DNA of 64,000 nt from the NCBI GenBank assembly GCA_023954375.1, contig JAMLIC010000007.1:124001-188000 (forward strand), given 5' to 3'. Made by a program: the position numbers and the translations under genes. Each line of letters opens with the position of its first letter. Positions within the stretch are counted from its first letter, which is position 1. The notes below the pieces were generated by a model, which saw nothing but the letters and a program-made list of their open reading frames with translations, did no database searches and was not told the DNA's origin. This document shows positions 58,365 through 64,000 of this stretch, piece after piece. This stretch comes from Planctomycetota bacterium. Lineage in GTDB: Bacteria > Planctomycetota > J058.

Positions 58365-58415
58365 GCCGGCCGTTCGGACCGCCGGCCGGTGTTCGGAGCG
58401 CCGGCCGTTCGGACC
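58365..58415. repeat. Three tandem GCCGGCCG units upstream of a hypothetical gene
   Basis: Units of 16, 19 and 16 bases at 58365, 58381 and 58400. The first and third are identical (GCCGGCCGTTCGGACC); the middle has a GGT insert and GAGC ending. They lie 42 bases before the start codon, just upstream of the -10 candidate, where a regulator might bind. Confidence 0.6.
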
Positions 58416-58444
58416 ACCGACCCCGCGGTCCTCCCCGACCGGGT

Positions 58445-58450
58445 TAGAAC
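58445..58450 (+). promoter_or_regulatory. -10 box of a leaderless transcript
   Basis: TAGAAC ends exactly 6 bases before the ATG at 58457, with no ribosome site between. Confidence 0.4.
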
Positions 58451-58456
58451 ACCGCC

Positions 58457-59164
58457 ATGGACCCGAAGACGTCGCCGGCGGGGGACCCCGGCCGGGAGGG
58501 CGCCGACTCGCTCCCGTCGTGCGAGGCCCTGTTCGCCCGCTTCTGCCTGCCCTGGTACTCGCCGGCGGACCTGCAGCGGCGCGGCCACGCGACGACGCGC
58601 CCCGACGTGGAGGTCCGCGCCGCCCGGCCCGGCACACCCTCTGGGCGCCTGCACGCCGCCCCCCGGGAGGGGCTCCACTTCGTGCGCATGGCGCTCGACG
58701 AGACGCTCGCCCGGGCCGTCGAGGCCTGGTCGCGCGACCTGGGCCTCGCCGCGCCTGCAGGCCCAGGCGCGGCCACGGGCGCGGCCTCGGAGGCGGACGG
58801 CCCGACGCCGGACCCGGCATGGCTCGAGGCGTTCGACCGGGCGCACGACCGCGCGCAGGTGGCGGCCCTGATCGCGGGGGCGGACGAGGGCCAGCGCGAC
58901 AACGCGTACCTCACCGCCACGGCCCGGCTGGGCGTCGTCCTGGGGGCGGTGCTCCGGCGCGCGGTCCCGCGGGCGGGCTGGGTGCTCGAGTCGCCGTTCT
59001 GGGAGTCGGCGATCTACGACCCGCGCTCGGGGACCCGCGTCAACGTGTTCCACTGGGCCCTGCGGCGCCTCAGCGCCGACGCGGTGGACGACGACACGCG
59101 GGCGAAGCTGCTCTCCTGCGTCGAGGCGCTGGAGGTCGAGGCCGCGAGGTCGCGCGAGGCGTGA
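58457..59164 (+). CDS. Hypothetical protein, unknown family
   Basis: 235 residues, soluble. N-terminus acidic-Pro (MDPKTSPAGDPGREGADS), then SCEALFARFCLPWYS with two cysteines, a middle helical domain (ARAVEAWSRDLGLAAPA), an Ala/Gly-rich break, and a C-terminal domain with DNAYLTATARLGVVLGAVL and SPFWESAIYDPRSGTRVNVFHWALRRLS. The last part, with its Trp and Arg/Asn pattern, gives the impression of a conserved core, but I cannot name it. ATG has TAGAAC at leaderless distance. It converges on the thioesterase gene. Confidence 0.65.
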   Translation: MDPKTSPAGDPGREGADSLPSCEALFARFCLPWYSPADLQRRGHATTRPDVEVRAARPGTPSGRLHAAPREGLHFVRMALDETLARAVEAWSRDLGLAAPAGPGAATGAASEADGPTPDPAWLEAFDRAHDRAQVAALIAGADEGQRDNAYLTATARLGVVLGAVLRRAVPRAGWVLESPFWESAIYDPRSGTRVNVFHWALRRLSADAVDDDTRAKLLSCVEALEVEAARSREA

Positions 59165-59188
59165 TCGCGCGGCTGGGCCGGTCACCCG

Positions 59189-59611
59189 TCAGTCGCCCAG
59201 CCCCGGGCTCCTGAACGCGGTCTCGACCTCGGCCGGCATGCGGGCGGGTCGCCCGGTCAGGTCGACCCACGCCCACAGGTTGAAGCCCCGGGCGAGGACG
59301 CGGCCGTCGGCGCGGCGCACCTCGTGGCGCCGCTCGGCCGTCGCCCGACGGCAGGAGATCGCCCAGGTGCAGGCGACGACCTCGTCGCCCTCGAACGCCG
59401 GCGCGAGGTAGTCGATCTCGTGGCGGCGCACGACGAACGTCCCGCCGAGCTGGCGGTAGCGAGCGAGGTCGAGGCCGACCGCCTCCGAATGCGCGATCGC
59501 GGCCCTGTTCATCCAGTCGACCACCCGCACGTTCGAGACGTGCCCCTGGGCGTCGAGGTCGTCGCGCGTGACGCGCAGTCGCAGGGTGAAGGCGGTCGGG
59601 GGCGGCTCCAT
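59189..59611 (-). CDS. Hotdog-fold acyl-CoA thioesterase (4HBT family)
   Basis: 140 residues. The hotdog signature RDDLDAQGHVSNVRVVDWMN carries the Asp and Gly-His-Val-Asn elements of 4-hydroxybenzoyl-CoA and YbgC/FadM-type thioesterases. VVRRHEIDYLAPAFEGDEV and RRADGRVLARGFNLWAWVDLTGRP are the expected central and last strands. Substrate likely a short or medium acyl-CoA. ATG at 59611; GTG at 59620 is in frame. Its upstream region holds the palindrome GGGTATACCC (59633-59642), shared with the divergent AlkB gene. Confidence 0.85.
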   Translation of the reverse strand: MEPPPTAFTLRLRVTRDDLDAQGHVSNVRVVDWMNRAAIAHSEAVGLDLARYRQLGGTFVVRRHEIDYLAPAFEGDEVVACTWAISCRRATAERRHEVRRADGRVLARGFNLWAWVDLTGRPARMPAEVETAFRSPGLGD

Positions 59612-59686
59612 CGGCTCCACTCGTCGGACGACGGGTATACCCCGCCGACGGGCGCCTTGCCTGACTGCCGGACGGCCGGAGCATCG

Positions 59687-60301
59687 ATGGGGGCCCTGGC
59701 CGCCCTCGCCATCCTCGCCATGACGACGCTCTTCCCTCAGCTCCCCCTCGGCCCGGCCGGGTTCGCGCTCTTCGAGGAGGCGGTGGACCCGGACGAGGAG
59801 GCGCGGCTGCTCGCCTGGGCGCGCGGGCTGCCGCTCGAGCCCTACGTCATGCACGACACCCCGTCGCGGCGGGGGGTGTTCGCGTTCGGCGCGACCTACC
59901 GGCTCGGCCAGCGCGCGGTCACGCCGCCGCCGCTGCCGCCCGCGCTGGCGCCGCTGATCGCGCGCTGCGCGCCGCTCGGCGGCGTCGCGCCCGAGGCGAT
60001 CGCCCAGGCGCTCGTGAGCTGCTACCCGGCGGGCGCCGGGATCGGCTGGCATCGCGACCGACCGGAGTATGGCCCGGTCGTCGTGGGGGTGTCCCTCCTG
60101 TCGGGCTGCCGGCTCCGCCTGCGCGAGCGAGGGCGTCCGCGCGACGCCGTGACCGTGGCCCTCCCGCCGCGGTCGGTCTACGTGCTGTCGGGGCCGGCGA
60201 GGGCGGCGTGGGAGCACTCGATCCCGCCCGTCTCGGCGGAGCGCTGGTCGATCACCCTGCGGACCCTCCGCGCGCCGGCGGGCTCCGGTGGGAGCCGCTG
60301 A
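59687..60301 (+). CDS. AlkB-like 2-oxoglutarate/Fe(II) dioxygenase
   Basis: 204 residues from ATG 59687, which has GGAG six bases upstream; ATG at 59720 gives a more typical N-terminus (MTTLFPQLPLG). Iron ligands: HRD in GWHRDRPEYGP (His122, Asp124) and EHSIPP (His177). RWSITLRTL holds the two arginines, the first of which binds 2-oxoglutarate. YPAGAGIGWHRD matches bacterial AlkB-type nucleic acid demethylases of the ALKBH-like group. It would remove alkyl groups from DNA or RNA bases, or modify a protein. Confidence 0.85.
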   Translation: MGALAALAILAMTTLFPQLPLGPAGFALFEEAVDPDEEARLLAWARGLPLEPYVMHDTPSRRGVFAFGATYRLGQRAVTPPPLPPALAPLIARCAPLGGVAPEAIAQALVSCYPAGAGIGWHRDRPEYGPVVVGVSLLSGCRLRLRERGRPRDAVTVALPPRSVYVLSGPARAAWEHSIPPVSAERWSITLRTLRAPAGSGGSR

Positions 60302-60366
60302 TCGTGTAGCTCGGCTGACCGTCCTCGAGCGCCGACCTCGCCGACCCGATCGCCTGCCGGAGCGGC

Positions 60367-60813
60367 TCACGAGGGGGTCGCGGCGAGGCGGCGCTCCAAC
60401 CGGCCGAGGACCGCGCGCACGGCGCGGTCCGGCTCGGCGCAGAGCGCCTGGGCGAGGGCGGGGCGCACCCACGCCCGGCCGTCCGCCTGGACGGCCCGCT
60501 CGAGGGCGAGCGCCGCCCAGCGGCGGACGAGGGGGTCCTCGTCGGTGAGCAGGACCTCGACGAGGGGGCCGACGTCGGCCGCGGCGGTGAGCTGGTCGAT
60601 CGCGGCGCGGCGCGCCCGCGGGTCCGGGTGGCCGCGGAGGACGACCCGGGCCTGGTCGCGCTCGTCGGGCCCCGCCTGCGCCGCACCCACGTCCGAAACC
60701 GCGCGCGCGGCCGCCGCGCTCGCCCGGAGGGCGCGAGGCCCGGGCTCCTCCTGGCTGCACCCGGCCAGCGCGGCGGCGAGCAGGATCGACAGCGCGGAAG
60801 GGCGGCGCGCCAC
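60367..60813 (-). CDS. HEAT-repeat lipoprotein
   Basis: 148 residues. Signal with lipobox LAGC (Cys19). The mature part has two or three HEAT units: DPRARRAAIDQLTAAADVGPLVE, DPLVRRWAALALERAV and PDRAVRAVLGRLERRL. The GTG start lies 1 base after the upstream stop (TGA C GTG), so the gene is coupled to the DUF4382 lipoprotein. It is similar in plan to the 874-1566 protein. Partner unknown. Confidence 0.75.
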   Translation of the reverse strand: MARRPSALSILLAAALAGCSQEEPGPRALRASAAAARAVSDVGAAQAGPDERDQARVVLRGHPDPRARRAAIDQLTAAADVGPLVEVLLTDEDPLVRRWAALALERAVQADGRAWVRPALAQALCAEPDRAVRAVLGRLERRLAATPS

Positions 60814-60814
60814 G

Positions 60815-62056
60815 TCAGTTCCCGGCCAGCAGGACGTCCTGCGTCGTCTGCTGCTGCGCGACGACCGTGACCGTGACCGTCTGGTCGTCGTGGTTGGGGG
60901 CCTGGAACGTCACGTCCCAGCTCCCGTCGTCGAGGCCGGCGAGGTAGTACGCCCCCTGCGCGTCGGTGTAGGTCGTGACCACCGTCCCGGGGCGGGTGGC
61001 GGTCACGGTCACCGACGCGAGCGGCGCGTCGTCGCTCGCGTCGCCGGGCGTCCGCCCGTCGGACAGGACGACGCCCGCGACGGCCCCGGTGGTCGCCAGG
61101 TTCGCCCCGCGCACCGTCGGCATGAGCATGAACCCCGTCGGGGCGGCGGGCGGCCCGACGGAGTTGAACGACCGGCCGATGTCGAAGTCGAGGAGCACCT
61201 GCGTGGTCTGTCCCGGCTGGACGACGATGGCGTTCGGACCGGAGAAGGTGATCAGGATCGCGCCATTGACGATCGTCAGCCCGCCGTTGGCGGTCGAGTA
61301 GCTGGTCTGGTCGTGCACGAGCTCGGCGCCCGAGAGCACGAGGCGCATGTGGGTGTAGTGGCCGGCGGGCAGGGTCGCGCGCGCCAGCTCGGCCGTGATC
61401 CCGCCGCGCAGGTCGAGCAGGTCGTAGCTCTTCGTGGCGCCCGCCTGCGCCGCGTCGAAGATCGTCAGCCACGTGCCCCCGCTCGGCGGTCCTCCCGCCG
61501 CTCCCGCGGCCGCCGCGTTCGGGTTGGCGCCCATGGCGTTGGCCGCGGCGTTCGAGCTCGGGTTCGCGTTGCCGGCGCCGGTGCTGGCGTTGCCGGCGTT
61601 CGCGTTGCCGGCGTTCGCGTTGCCGGCGCCGGTGCTGGCGTTGCCGGCGTTCGCGTTGCCGGCGTTCGCGTTGCCGGCGTTCGCGTTGCCGGCGTTCGCG
61701 TTCGCGTTGCCACCCATGGCGTTGGCCGGGAGCGCGGCCGGGCCCGTGCCCGCGCCCGAGCTCGACGCGGCACCGCCGGCCGGGGCCACGTGGACCTCGA
61801 CCCGCTCGACGGTGACCTCCGCCTTCGTGACCAGGGTGAGGTCCTTGAGCGGGGCGTCGGTGAGCTGCACCTCGAGCTGGCCGTCGCCGGTCGCGCCGGC
61901 GGCCGCCGTGGCCGCACCGCCGCCTCCGCCGCTGCTCCCGCCGCAGCCCACCGTCAGTCCTCCCAGCAAGCCGATCGCGACGGCCGCCGCGAGGGTGATC
62001 GTCGTCCGGGTCTCTCGGGTCAGCGTCCGGGTCGTCCGGGTCATCGTCCGGGTCAT
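60815..62056 (-). CDS. DUF4382 lipoprotein with Ala/Asn/Gly repeats
   Basis: 413 residues from ATG 62056 (GAGGAG eight bases upstream). A Thr/Arg-rich n-region (MTRTMTRTTRT) and the signal LLGGLTVGC anchor a lipoprotein at Cys38 or close. A DUF4382 domain (GQLEVQLTDAPLKDLTLVTKAEV, about 60-110 and continuing after the insert) is interrupted by a long AGNAN/GNASTGAG repeat insert (about 120-190). The C-terminus is a carboxypeptidase-regulatory-like domain (VAGVVLSDGRTPGDA, TDAQGAYYLAGLDDG). DUF4382 proteins are secreted and of unknown role. Overlaps no gene but is followed by the HEAT lipoprotein. Confidence 0.8.
   Translation of the reverse strand: MTRTMTRTTRTLTRETRTTITLAAAVAIGLLGGLTVGCGGSSGGGGGAATAAAGATGDGQLEVQLTDAPLKDLTLVTKAEVTVERVEVHVAPAGGAASSSGAGTGPAALPANAMGGNANANAGNANAGNANAGNANAGNASTGAGNANAGNANAGNASTGAGNANPSSNAAANAMGANPNAAAAGAAGGPPSGGTWLTIFDAAQAGATKSYDLLDLRGGITAELARATLPAGHYTHMRLVLSGAELVHDQTSYSTANGGLTIVNGAILITFSGPNAIVVQPGQTTQVLLDFDIGRSFNSVGPPAAPTGFMLMPTVRGANLATTGAVAGVVLSDGRTPGDASDDAPLASVTVTATRPGTVVTTYTDAQGAYYLAGLDDGSWDVTFQAPNHDDQTVTVTVVAQQQTTQDVLLAGN
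61563..61711 (-). repeat. 15-base tandem repeat coding for AGNAN
   Basis: Degenerate 15-base units (CGTTGCCGGCGTTCG on the plus strand) in the DUF4382 gene, with two copies of a GNASTGAG variant unit. The repeat encodes (Ala-Gly-Asn-Ala-Asn)n and keeps frame. Confidence 0.7.
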
Positions 62057-62174
62057 GGGAGCGCTCCTCTCCGGGTCGCGGTTCCTGCGACCTCGTCGCT
62101 CTTGCCATGGCGGGCCGGCGGGGGCGTGTATCACCCCTCTTCGCGAGCGACAGAAGTCGTTCAGCAGCCGGCGA

Positions 62175-62768
62175 TCACGGGAGTCCGAGCGCCTTCGCCA
62201 GCCGCTTGCGAGCGCGCGCCAGGAGCGTCCCGATCCGCTCGACCGGCAGGTCCAGCGCGGCGGCGACCTCCTGGTACGAGCGACCACCCTCGTAGAACAG
62301 CTGGAGGGCCAGGCGGTCGCGCGGCGAGAGCTGGGCGAGGTGCTCGCGGACGTGGGCGTACCGATCGACCTCCCCGACCTCCGACGCCGGCGTCCGCCCC
62401 CCGGCGGCGACGCGCTCGGGCTCCTCGAGCCCGCGCGGCGCCCGCTGGTCGCGGCGCGCGACGCGCATCGCCCGGCGGCGCGCGATGATCGCCAGCCACG
62501 ACGCGAGCGACCACGGCGGCCCGAAGCGCGTGAGGGCGTGCTTGTCGTTCTCGACGAGCTCCGCGAAGACGTCGCCCGCGACGTCGTCGGCGCGGCTCCG
62601 CGGGTCCTCGGCGCCGCACCTGGTCAGCGCCTCCTCGGCGACCCGGGCGACGAAGGGGCGGAACTTCGCGACGAGCGCCTCCCAGGCCTCCTCGTCGCCG
62701 GAGAGGCACGCCTCGACGAGCGCCCGATCAGACGAGGCGCGGTCCACCGGTAGGGCCCCTCGGATCAT
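62175..62768 (-). CDS. ECF sigma factor
   Basis: 197 residues. Region 2 (about 18-95) has ALVEACLSGDEEAWEALVAKF and the -10-recognition helix with DDVAGDVFAEL and PWSLASWLAIIARRRA. Region 4 (about 135-190) has LSPRDRLALQLFYEGGRSYQEVA and LPVERIGTLLARARKRL, the helix-turn-helix that reads -35 boxes. ECF sigma factors direct polymerase to stress or envelope genes. The ATG overlaps the stop of the preceding FecR-like gene by four bases (ATGA). No separate anti-sigma factor is in view; the FecR-like protein may play that part. Targets unknown. Confidence 0.88.
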   Translation of the reverse strand: MIRGALPVDRASSDRALVEACLSGDEEAWEALVAKFRPFVARVAEEALTRCGAEDPRSRADDVAGDVFAELVENDKHALTRFGPPWSLASWLAIIARRRAMRVARRDQRAPRGLEEPERVAAGGRTPASEVGEVDRYAHVREHLAQLSPRDRLALQLFYEGGRSYQEVAAALDLPVERIGTLLARARKRLAKALGLP

Positions 62769-64000
62769 CGCGGCGCGGGTCCCGGCACTCCTCCGGCCCC
62801 TGCGCCGCCACGGGGTGTGTTCCCGCCCTGTCCGGCCCCGCCGGCATTGCCACGTCCCTGCCCGGCGTTGCCGCCGGCGTTGCCCTGCCCGGCGTTGCCG
62901 CCGGCGTTGCCCTGCCCCTGCCCGGCGTTGCCGCCCGCGTTGCCCTGCCCTGGGCTCCCGCCCTGACCAGGGTTCCCGCCCGCGTTCCCCTGCCCGGGGT
63001 TCCCGCCGGCGTTCCCCTGACCGGGGTTCCCGCCGGTGTTCCCCTGCCCGGGGCTGCCGCCCGCGTTCCCCTGCCCCGGGTTCCCGCCCGCGTTGCCCTG
63101 ACCCTGTCCGGCGTTCCCACCCGCGACACCACCGGCCCCTGCCGGGGCGCGGCCAGGACCATCCGCGCCCGGACCGCCGCGGCCTGGGGCGGGCGGAGGA
63201 GCCCCGCCCGGCACCACGGCCCCGGCTCCGTCCTGGCCCTCGGAGCCGCCGGGGAGTGTAACCGGCGGCAGGGAATCGCCCCGGAGTGACGTGAGCCAGT
63301 CGGGCAGCAGGTCGCCGCCGTCGCTCGTGACGATCGGCCGCGCCCCGCCGATCCCCCGCGAGGTGGCGACCGCCTGGCGACCGGGCGCGAGGTCGAAGGC
63401 GCCCTGGTCGCCGTCGACCGCCTCGAACCGAAGCCGACCGCCCAGCGAGGCCAGCGCGAGCGCGCCTCGCCGCGCCGCGAGGAGCGCGCGGCCGGACGCC
63501 TTCACGCGGCCGAGGGCGTGCGTGAAGACGACCTCGTCCTCCCCCTCGTAGAACAGCGGCCCCGAGACGACCTCGAGGGTGGCGCCGTCCTCTCCGAGCC
63601 CCAGTCGTGCGTCGGGACCGAGGTAGATCGCCGACGGGGCCAGACCGAGGCTCGCCAGGGAGACGACCCCGCCGCGGCTCGAGGCCCTGAGGGTCGCTCC
63701 AGCAGGGACGGCGCCGCCGTCGAGCCGACGCCAGGCCCCCTCGTCAGGCAGACGCACGCGCACGCCGCGGGCGGCGGCGAACGCCATGGTCGGCGTGGCG
63801 GGACGGTCGGGCGACCGCGGTGGCGGCGGCGGCGCAGCGACCTCGGGCGGGTCGTCGTCCGGCTCGAACACGTCGTCGGGCTCGGGCGCGGTCAGCGGGT
63901 GGACGGGCTCGAACGGGGTCGTCGGGGGTCGGGGCTGGGGGCGCTCGGGCTCCGTCGCCGGCCCCTCCCCGAGGAAGTCGTCAATGGACGTGAGCCAGCG
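62765..64000 (-). CDS. FecR-like protein with Gly/Asn/Gln repeat tail (5' end beyond window)
   Basis: Open from the right edge, 411 residues visible. The N-terminal visible part is acidic-Pro rich (DDFLGEGPATEPERP), then a FecR-like domain with three or four strands per unit: VRVRLPDEGAWRRLDGG, ATLRASSRGGVVSLAS, DARLGLGEDGATLEVVSG, LFYEGEDEVVFTHALG, LAPGRQAVATSRG. The C-terminal 140 residues are tandem GGNPGQGNA repeats. A GTG at 63871 is not the likely start because coding runs on to the edge. The gene ends inside the sigma factor start. FecR proteins transmit signals to ECF sigma factors, which fits. Confidence 0.75.
   Translation of the reverse strand, partial: RWLTSIDDFLGEGPATEPERPQPRPPTTPFEPVHPLTAPEPDDVFEPDDDPPEVAAPPPPPRSPDRPATPTMAFAAARGVRVRLPDEGAWRRLDGGAVPAGATLRASSRGGVVSLASLGLAPSAIYLGPDARLGLGEDGATLEVVSGPLFYEGEDEVVFTHALGRVKASGRALLAARRGALALASLGGRLRFEAVDGDQGAFDLAPGRQAVATSRGIGGARPIVTSDGGDLLPDWLTSLRGDSLPPVTLPGGSEGQDGAGAVVPGGAPPPAPGRGGPGADGPGRAPAGAGGVAGGNAGQGQGNAGGNPGQGNAGGSPGQGNTGGNPGQGNAGGNPGQGNAGGNPGQGGSPGQGNAGGNAGQGQGNAGGNAGQGNAGGNAGQGRGNAGGAGQGGNTPRGGAGAGGVPGPAPR
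62829..63129 (-). repeat. Tandem repeat coding for GGNPGQGNA
   Basis: About 27-base units with variants (GGNAGQGQGNA, GGSPGQGNT) at the end of the FecR-like gene. Frame is kept through the array. Composition (Gly, Asn, Gln, Ala) resembles the repeat in the DUF4382 gene nearby. Confidence 0.7.

Larger units (their letters stand above)
58111..58456. other. Divergent intergenic region with palindrome
   Basis: This 346-base stretch separates the WD40 kinase from the next plus-strand gene. It holds TACGGT (58119-58124, minus strand, 8 bases before the kinase ATG), a perfect 14-base palindrome TTCGGGCGCCCGAA (58191-58204), a TTGACA (58214-58219) with no -10 partner in range, the GCCGGCCG repeats at 58365-58415, and TAGAAC at 58445-58450. 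No open frame with coding character was seen. Confidence 0.5.

Overview
The window is a very GC-rich bacterial chromosome segment (above 70% G+C by eye) with about 45 densely packed genes. Many of them join by 4-base GTGA or ATGA stop/start overlaps, and GTG starts are common. Four large Ser/Thr protein kinases (kinase-TPR, kinase-TPR, kinase-TPR, kinase-WD40), a sigma-54 activator, an ECF sigma factor, several HEAT-repeat lipoproteins, a Gld-type ABC exporter with DUF4340, and a korAB 2-oxoacid:ferredoxin oxidoreductase point to Planctomycetota. Myxococcota is the main alternative. This is inferred from gene content only. I saw no phage, plasmid, IS, rRNA or CRISPR.

Layout. 1-2200: end of an unknown gene, a small Cys protein and two lipoproteins (minus strand). 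2278-3716: a lipoprotein and XdhC. 3727-3920: a heptad inverted-repeat island. 3914-5813: a frameshifted kinase-TPR gene and tRNA-Leu(GAG). 5913-11199: a tightly coupled chain of aminotransferase, DUF2752, secreted FN3-like protein, BtaA-like lipid head-group enzyme, GNAT and NUDIX. 11391-15146: alpha/beta hydrolase, then korAB. 15318-23575: a minus-strand block with a small ORF, polA, a toroid/FmdE-like/membrane-protein trio, DUF1304 and an MFS carrier. 23660-28627: repeats, then a sigma-54 activator coupled to a kinase-TPR protein. 28846-32012: a VWA protein and a secreted sulfoquinovosidase-like GH31 enzyme. 32147-35109: two related Cys-motif proteins around a Uma2 protein, then tRNA-Leu(CAA). 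35340-44657: carboxypeptidase-regulatory-like protein and the Gld/DUF4340 operon. 44792-48167: YdcF, a protein with an SSB-like C-terminal tip, and an in-frame NadD-AsnRS fusion. 48274-58110: kinase-TPR, a frameshifted partner, uridine kinase and a kinase-WD40 giant. 58457-64000: a hypothetical protein, a thioesterase, AlkB, a HEAT lipoprotein, a DUF4382 lipoprotein, an ECF sigma factor and a FecR-like protein cut by the right edge.

Promoters are readable. Both tRNA genes and several operons have a TTGACG-like box, a 16-base spacer and a TANNNT box. About ten uncoupled genes have a TANNNT hexamer 6-8 bases before the start codon with no clear ribosome binding site, which suggests leaderless mRNAs. 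Three kinase-related genes carry apparent single-base indels in G/C runs. Residual assembly error is therefore a real possibility, and any broken gene should be read with that in mind.
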